DNA of 15,558 nt from Pseudomonadota bacterium (GTDB lineage Bacteria > Pseudomonadota > Alphaproteobacteria > Azospirillales > Azospirillaceae). Shown here piece by piece: positions 12,505 through 15,558 of the stretch. The DNA lies in the NCBI GenBank assembly GCA_023412175.1, contig JAEYOB010000091.1:1-15558 (forward strand). The letters run 5' to 3'. The position numbers and the translations under genes were made by a program. The notes under the pieces were generated by a model. The model was not told where the DNA came from. It saw only the letters and a list, made by a program, of their open reading frames with translations, and searched no databases. Numbering within the stretch: position 1 is the first letter of the stretch; each line of letters opens with the position of its first letter.

Positions 12505-14766
12505 TTGACCTCCTTCCCCACCAAGGACGCCGTCCTCGCCTTCATCCGCCAGAGCACCGTGCCGGTCGGCAAGCGCGAGATCGCCCGCGCCTTCAAGCTG
12601 GGCGGCAGCGCCGACCGAGAGCGCCTCAAGGAACTGTTGAGGGAGCTGGAATCCACCGGCGCCGTCGAGCGCGGCCGGGGCCGCCGCATGGCGCCACCGC
12701 AGACCCTGCCGGAGGTGGCGGTTCTGGAGGTGACCGGAGTCGACCCGGACGGCGAGGTGCTGGCCCGCCCCCTCACCTGGGCCGGCGAGGAGGCGCCGCC
12801 GCGCATCTTCATGATGCCGGAGAGGAAGGGCCACCCGGCGCTGGCCGAGGGCGAGCGCGTGCTCGCCAAGCTGTCGCGGATCAACGAGCGCCTGTACGAG
12901 GCGCGCACCATCCGCCGCATCGAGGGCACGACCGGCCGCGTGCTGGGCGTCTACCGCCTTGGCCCGGACGGCGGCCGGATCGTCCCCACCGACCGCCGCA
13001 ACAAGAGCGAGCTGTTGGTGCTGCCCGCCAACGCCGGCGGCGCCGCGGAGGGTGATCTGGTGCTGGTGGACGTGCTGCCGGCCACCCGCCTCGGCCTCGC
13101 CCAGGCCCGCGTGGCGGAGGTCGTCGGCCCGACCGCCGAGCCGCGCTCGGTCAGCCTGATCGCCATCCACACGCACGGCCTGCCCACGCTCTTCCCGCAC
13201 GCCGCCGAGCGCGAGGCGGAGCGCGCCAAGGTGCCGCCGCTGGGCGACCGCGAGGATTTGCGGGCCGTCCCCCTGGTCACCATCGACGGCGCCGACGCCC
13301 GCGACTTCGACGACGCGGTGTTTGCCGAGCCCGACACCGACCCGGCCAACCCCGGCGGCTGGCACCTGATCGTCGCCATCGCCGACGTGGCCTATTACGT
13401 ACGCCCCGGCACGGCGCTGGACCGCGCGGCGTTCGAGCGCGGCAACTCCTGCTATTTCCCCGACCGCGTCGTGCCCATGCTGCCCGAGGCGCTGTCCAAT
13501 GACCTCTGCTCGCTGCGCCCGCGGGAGGACCGCGGCTGCCTCGCCGCACATCTGTGGATCGGCGCCGATGGGACCTTGCGCCGGCACCGCTTCGTGCGCG
13601 GCCTGATGCGCTCCGCGGCGCGCCTGACCTACGAGCAGCTCCAGGCCGCCCGCGACGGCCGCACCGACGACACCACCGAACACCTCGCGGAGCCGGTCAT
13701 CGCGCCCCTGTACGCGGCGTACGCCTGTCTGTGGGCGGCGCGGGGGCGGCGCGGCACGCTGGATCTCGACCTGCCGGAGCGGCTCGTGCGGCTGGACGAG
13801 GCCGGCCGCGTCGCCGGGATCGCCCCGCGCGAGCGCCTGGACAGCCACAAGCTGATCGAGGAGTGCATGATCTGCGCCAACGTCGCCGCGGCGGAGAGCC
13901 TGGAGGCGGCCGGCGTGCCCTGCATGTACCGCGTCCACGACCGGCCCGCCCCCGACAAGCTGGAGGCGCTGCGCGAGTTCCTCGAAGGAATCGGCTACAG
14001 CCTCGCCAAGGGGCAGGTCCTCAGCCCCGCCCACTTCACCCGCATCCTCAGGAAGGCCGAGGGCACGCCCGAGGCGCAGCTGGTCAGCGAGGTGGTGCTG
14101 CGCACTCAGGCGCAGGCGGTGTACGCGCCGGACAACCTGGGCCATTTCGGGCTGGCGCTGCGCCGCTACGCGCACTTCACCTCGCCGATCCGCCGCTACG
14201 CCGACCTCGTGGTGCACCGGGCACTGATCCGTGCGCACAGGCTGGGCGTCGGCGTGCTGGACGACGCGGCGGTGGCGCAGATGGCCGACATCGCCGAGCA
14301 CATCTCCTTCACCGAGCGCCGCGCCGCCTCGGCCGAGCGCGACGCCATCGACCGTTACACCGCATCGTTCCTGTCCACCCACGTCGGCGCCATCTTCAGC
14401 GGGCGGATAACCGGCGTGACGCGCTTCGGCCTGTTCGTCCGCCTGGACGAGAGCGGCGCCGATGGCCTCGTCCCGGCCAGCACCCTGCCAGACGACCGCT
14501 ACGAGCATGTTGAGCACCAGCACGCCCTGATCGGTGAGCGCTGGGGCCGGGTCTACCGCCTGGGCGCCCCGGTCAAGGTGGCGCTCAAGGAAGCCGACCC
14601 GCTGACCGGCAGCACGCTGTTCGCCCTGCTCGACCCGGACGGCGCCGATCTGCCGTGGCTTTCCGGCAACAGTGTCCATCACCCACGGGAATCAACCGCC
14701 CGTAAGGCCAACCTCAAGGCCCGCCCCAGCCGCCGTGGCAGCAAGGCCACAGCACGTGGGAATTAG
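12505..14766 (+). CDS. rnr: Ribonuclease R (RNB-family 3'-5' exoribonuclease)
   Basis: RNase R degrades structured RNA 3' to 5' and helps rRNA and tmRNA quality control. The 753-residue protein has an N-terminal winged-helix region (about 5-60; VGKREIARAFKLGG) and OB/cold-shock-like folds to about residue 240. The RNB catalytic domain carries the acidic metal motif DGADARDFDD (261-270), later FVRGLMRSAARLTYEQL, and HFTSPIRRYADLVVHR (from 557). The S1 RNA-binding domain spans about 628-710 (GRITGVTRFGLFVRL), and the C-terminal tail is basic (RKANLKARPSRRGSK). No active-site change is seen. The only start compatible with an intact N-terminal domain is TTG; between the upstream in-frame stop (12424-12426) and this codon there is no ATG or GTG, and no clear ribosome site. 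In many Alphaproteobacteria rnr directly follows topA; here three genes intervene. Confidence 0.96.
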   Translation: MTSFPTKDAVLAFIRQSTVPVGKREIARAFKLGGSADRERLKELLRELESTGAVERGRGRRMAPPQTLPEVAVLEVTGVDPDGEVLARPLTWAGEEAPPRIFMMPERKGHPALAEGERVLAKLSRINERLYEARTIRRIEGTTGRVLGVYRLGPDGGRIVPTDRRNKSELLVLPANAGGAAEGDLVLVDVLPATRLGLAQARVAEVVGPTAEPRSVSLIAIHTHGLPTLFPHAAEREAERAKVPPLGDREDLRAVPLVTIDGADARDFDDAVFAEPDTDPANPGGWHLIVAIADVAYYVRPGTALDRAAFERGNSCYFPDRVVPMLPEALSNDLCSLRPREDRGCLAAHLWIGADGTLRRHRFVRGLMRSAARLTYEQLQAARDGRTDDTTEHLAEPVIAPLYAAYACLWAARGRRGTLDLDLPERLVRLDEAGRVAGIAPRERLDSHKLIEECMICANVAAAESLEAAGVPCMYRVHDRPAPDKLEALREFLEGIGYSLAKGQVLSPAHFTRILRKAEGTPEAQLVSEVVLRTQAQAVYAPDNLGHFGLALRRYAHFTSPIRRYADLVVHRALIRAHRLGVGVLDDAAVAQMADIAEHISFTERRAASAERDAIDRYTASFLSTHVGAIFSGRITGVTRFGLFVRLDESGADGLVPASTLPDDRYEHVEHQHALIGERWGRVYRLGAPVKVALKEADPLTGSTLFALLDPDGADLPWLSGNSVHHPRESTARKANLKARPSRRGSKATARGN

Positions 14767-14856
14767 GGCACGTGGCCCCGCGCCTCAAAATTTGCCCCCA
14801 CAACCGCCCGCGCAGAAGTGCTATCTGATACCTCGATAGGTGTGTGTCGGGCCGTT

Positions 14857-14896
14857 GCGGGCGTGTCGCCCGCTGTACGTGCGGTCTGACGTACAG
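14857..14896 (+). promoter_or_regulatory. Two adjacent hairpins in the leader of the S41 protease gene
   Basis: Hairpin 1: GCGGGC (14857-14862), GTGTC loop, GCCCGC (14868-14873). Hairpin 2: CTGTACGT (14873-14880), 8-nt spacer, ACGTACAG (14889-14896). Both have perfect stems and share nucleotide 14873. Hairpin 2 ends 2 nt before a GGAGG sequence (14899-14903). They could be an RNA leader structure limiting translation, an operator dyad (hairpin 2), or a terminator for rnr lacking a U-tract. Confidence 0.5.
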
Positions 14897-14917
14897 GCGG
14901 AGGCGCGTTCGACCGTC

Positions 14918-15558
14918 ATGGGTATCGGGCATCGCGGAGCATCCTTGCAGCGGCATCTCGCCGCTCCCCTGGCCGCCCTCGCTTTCGTGGTCGGGTGCAC
15001 CGGCGATCCGCCCGCGCTGGCCGCCGCCGACGGCAGCATGGTCAGCGAACAGGTCTTTTCGGTGGGTTACGGCCGTATCGCCGAGGCTTACCTGCAGCCG
15101 GTGGACATGCGCCAGCTCGGCACCGACGGGTTGAAGGCGCTGGCGGCGATCGACCCGGCCATCACCGTCACCCGCGACAAGGACACCGTACGCCTGTACG
15201 CGTCGAGCACCCCTGTGTTCGAGGCGCCCTCCCCGAAGACCAACGACGCCGCCGGCTGGGCGCACGTCACCGTCCGCGCCGTCGAGCGTGCCCGCCAGCA
15301 CTCCGCGGCGTTGCGCGCCACCTCGGCCGAGCGCATCTACCAGACCGTGTTCGACGGCATCGTCGCCGACCTCGACGGCTATTCCCGCTACACCGACGCC
15401 CAGCGCGCGACCGGCGAGCGCGCCCAGCGCGAAGGCTATGGCAGTGTCGGCGTGACGCTGGCGGCATCGGCCGGCCGGCTGCTGATCAGCGAGGCGCACG
15501 GCCCGGCCGAGCGCGCCGGCATCCGCGCCGGCGACGTGCTGATGGCGGTGGACGGCAC
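14918..15558 (+). CDS. S41 family (CtpA-like) C-terminal processing protease, N-terminal part, runs off window
   Basis: The frame is open to the window end, so the protease core with the catalytic Ser/Lys is not visible. The ATG gives a basic N-terminus, then a hydrophobic stretch ending in the lipobox-like VVGC (Cys27), suggesting a lipoprotein facing the periplasm. Next come VFSVGYGRIAEAYLQPVDM and IYQTVFDGIVADLDGYSRYT, which resemble the helical region preceding the PDZ domain in CtpA proteins. The PDZ domain starts at GYGSVGVTLA and includes GPAERAGIRAGDVLMAVDG at the edge. Such proteases trim or degrade periplasmic substrates. GGAGG lies 14 nt upstream, rather far; an in-frame GTG at 14879 inside hairpin 2 is an alternative start. 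No terminator separates it clearly from rnr, 151 nt upstream. Confidence 0.8.
   Translation, partial: MGIGHRGASLQRHLAAPLAALAFVVGCTGDPPALAAADGSMVSEQVFSVGYGRIAEAYLQPVDMRQLGTDGLKALAAIDPAITVTRDKDTVRLYASSTPVFEAPSPKTNDAAGWAHVTVRAVERARQHSAALRATSAERIYQTVFDGIVADLDGYSRYTDAQRATGERAQREGYGSVGVTLAASAGRLLISEAHGPAERAGIRAGDVLMAVDG

Noticed and set aside
12469..14682. Minus-strand open frame of 737 codons antisense to rnr
   Set aside because: It is a shadow of the intact RNB/S1 protein, with a His/Arg/Gly-rich composition typical of antisense translation.
14752..14775. Two GCACGTGG direct repeats 16 bp apart (E-box-like CACGTG) around the rnr stop codon
   Set aside because: The repeats are short, the first lies in coding sequence, and there is no known bacterial role. 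A flanking GGCCAC/GTGGCC pairing is possible but has a 21-nt loop.
1..15558. CRISPR arrays, tRNA/rRNA genes, IS elements, defence systems, prophage genes
   Set aside because: I looked for regular repeats, tRNA cloverleaf and CCA signatures, transposase motifs and terminal inverted repeats, and found none.

Overview
The window reads as ordinary chromosome from a high-G+C alphaproteobacterium, most likely a member of the Rhodospirillales close to Azospirillum. That placement is an inference. It rests on the very strong G/C third-position bias, the pyrB-pyrC-plsY-dprA-topA...rnr gene order, a DUF1127 small protein and a GcvA-type LysR regulator. Most of the window is housekeeping. I see no tRNA or rRNA, CRISPR array, transposase or phage gene.

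Layout. 2-1264: the 3' part of ruvX, then an AEC-family membrane transporter 6 nt downstream. 1265-1810: a gene-poor stretch with an AT-rich core and one doubtful small Cys-containing ORF. 1811-3524: a two-gene minus-strand unit (DUF1127 protein, then a GFA-domain zinc protein) divergent from a LysR regulator. A near-ideal LysR/GcvA operator (ATTAG-N5-CTAAT) sits at the regulator's predicted transcription start. 3555-6487: pyrB, pyrC and plsY, tightly packed behind one promoter and closed by a 12-bp stem-loop. 6515-10589: dprA with its own promoter, then topA. 10618-12391: an EcsC-family protein, a small membrane-anchored protein and, on the opposite strand, a DUF2459/TIGR02117 protein. 12505-14766: rnr (ribonuclease R). 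14767-15558: a leader with two adjacent hairpins, then the N-terminal part of an S41 (CtpA-type) protease with PDZ domain that runs off the window.

How the genes fit together. pyrB encodes a catalytically intact aspartate transcarbamoylase. The adjacent 'dihydroorotase' has lost the metal-binding HxH (it reads Arg-Val-Met), so it is probably a non-catalytic partner of PyrB, and a working dihydroorotase should lie elsewhere in the genome. plsY makes lysophosphatidic acid for membrane lipid synthesis. dprA (ssDNA handling for recombination), topA (supercoil relaxation), ruvX (Holliday junction/rRNA processing family) and rnr (RNA decay) are nucleic-acid maintenance genes.

The more unusual signals are regulatory. 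pyrB and dprA have promoter-like elements whose -10 box ends exactly 8 nt before the ATG with no Shine-Dalgarno, which predicts leaderless mRNAs. Four plus-strand genes (plsY, dprA, topA, ecsC) are each followed within 0-1 nt of the stop codon by a stem-loop lacking a good U-tract. topA and rnr both appear to start with TTG.
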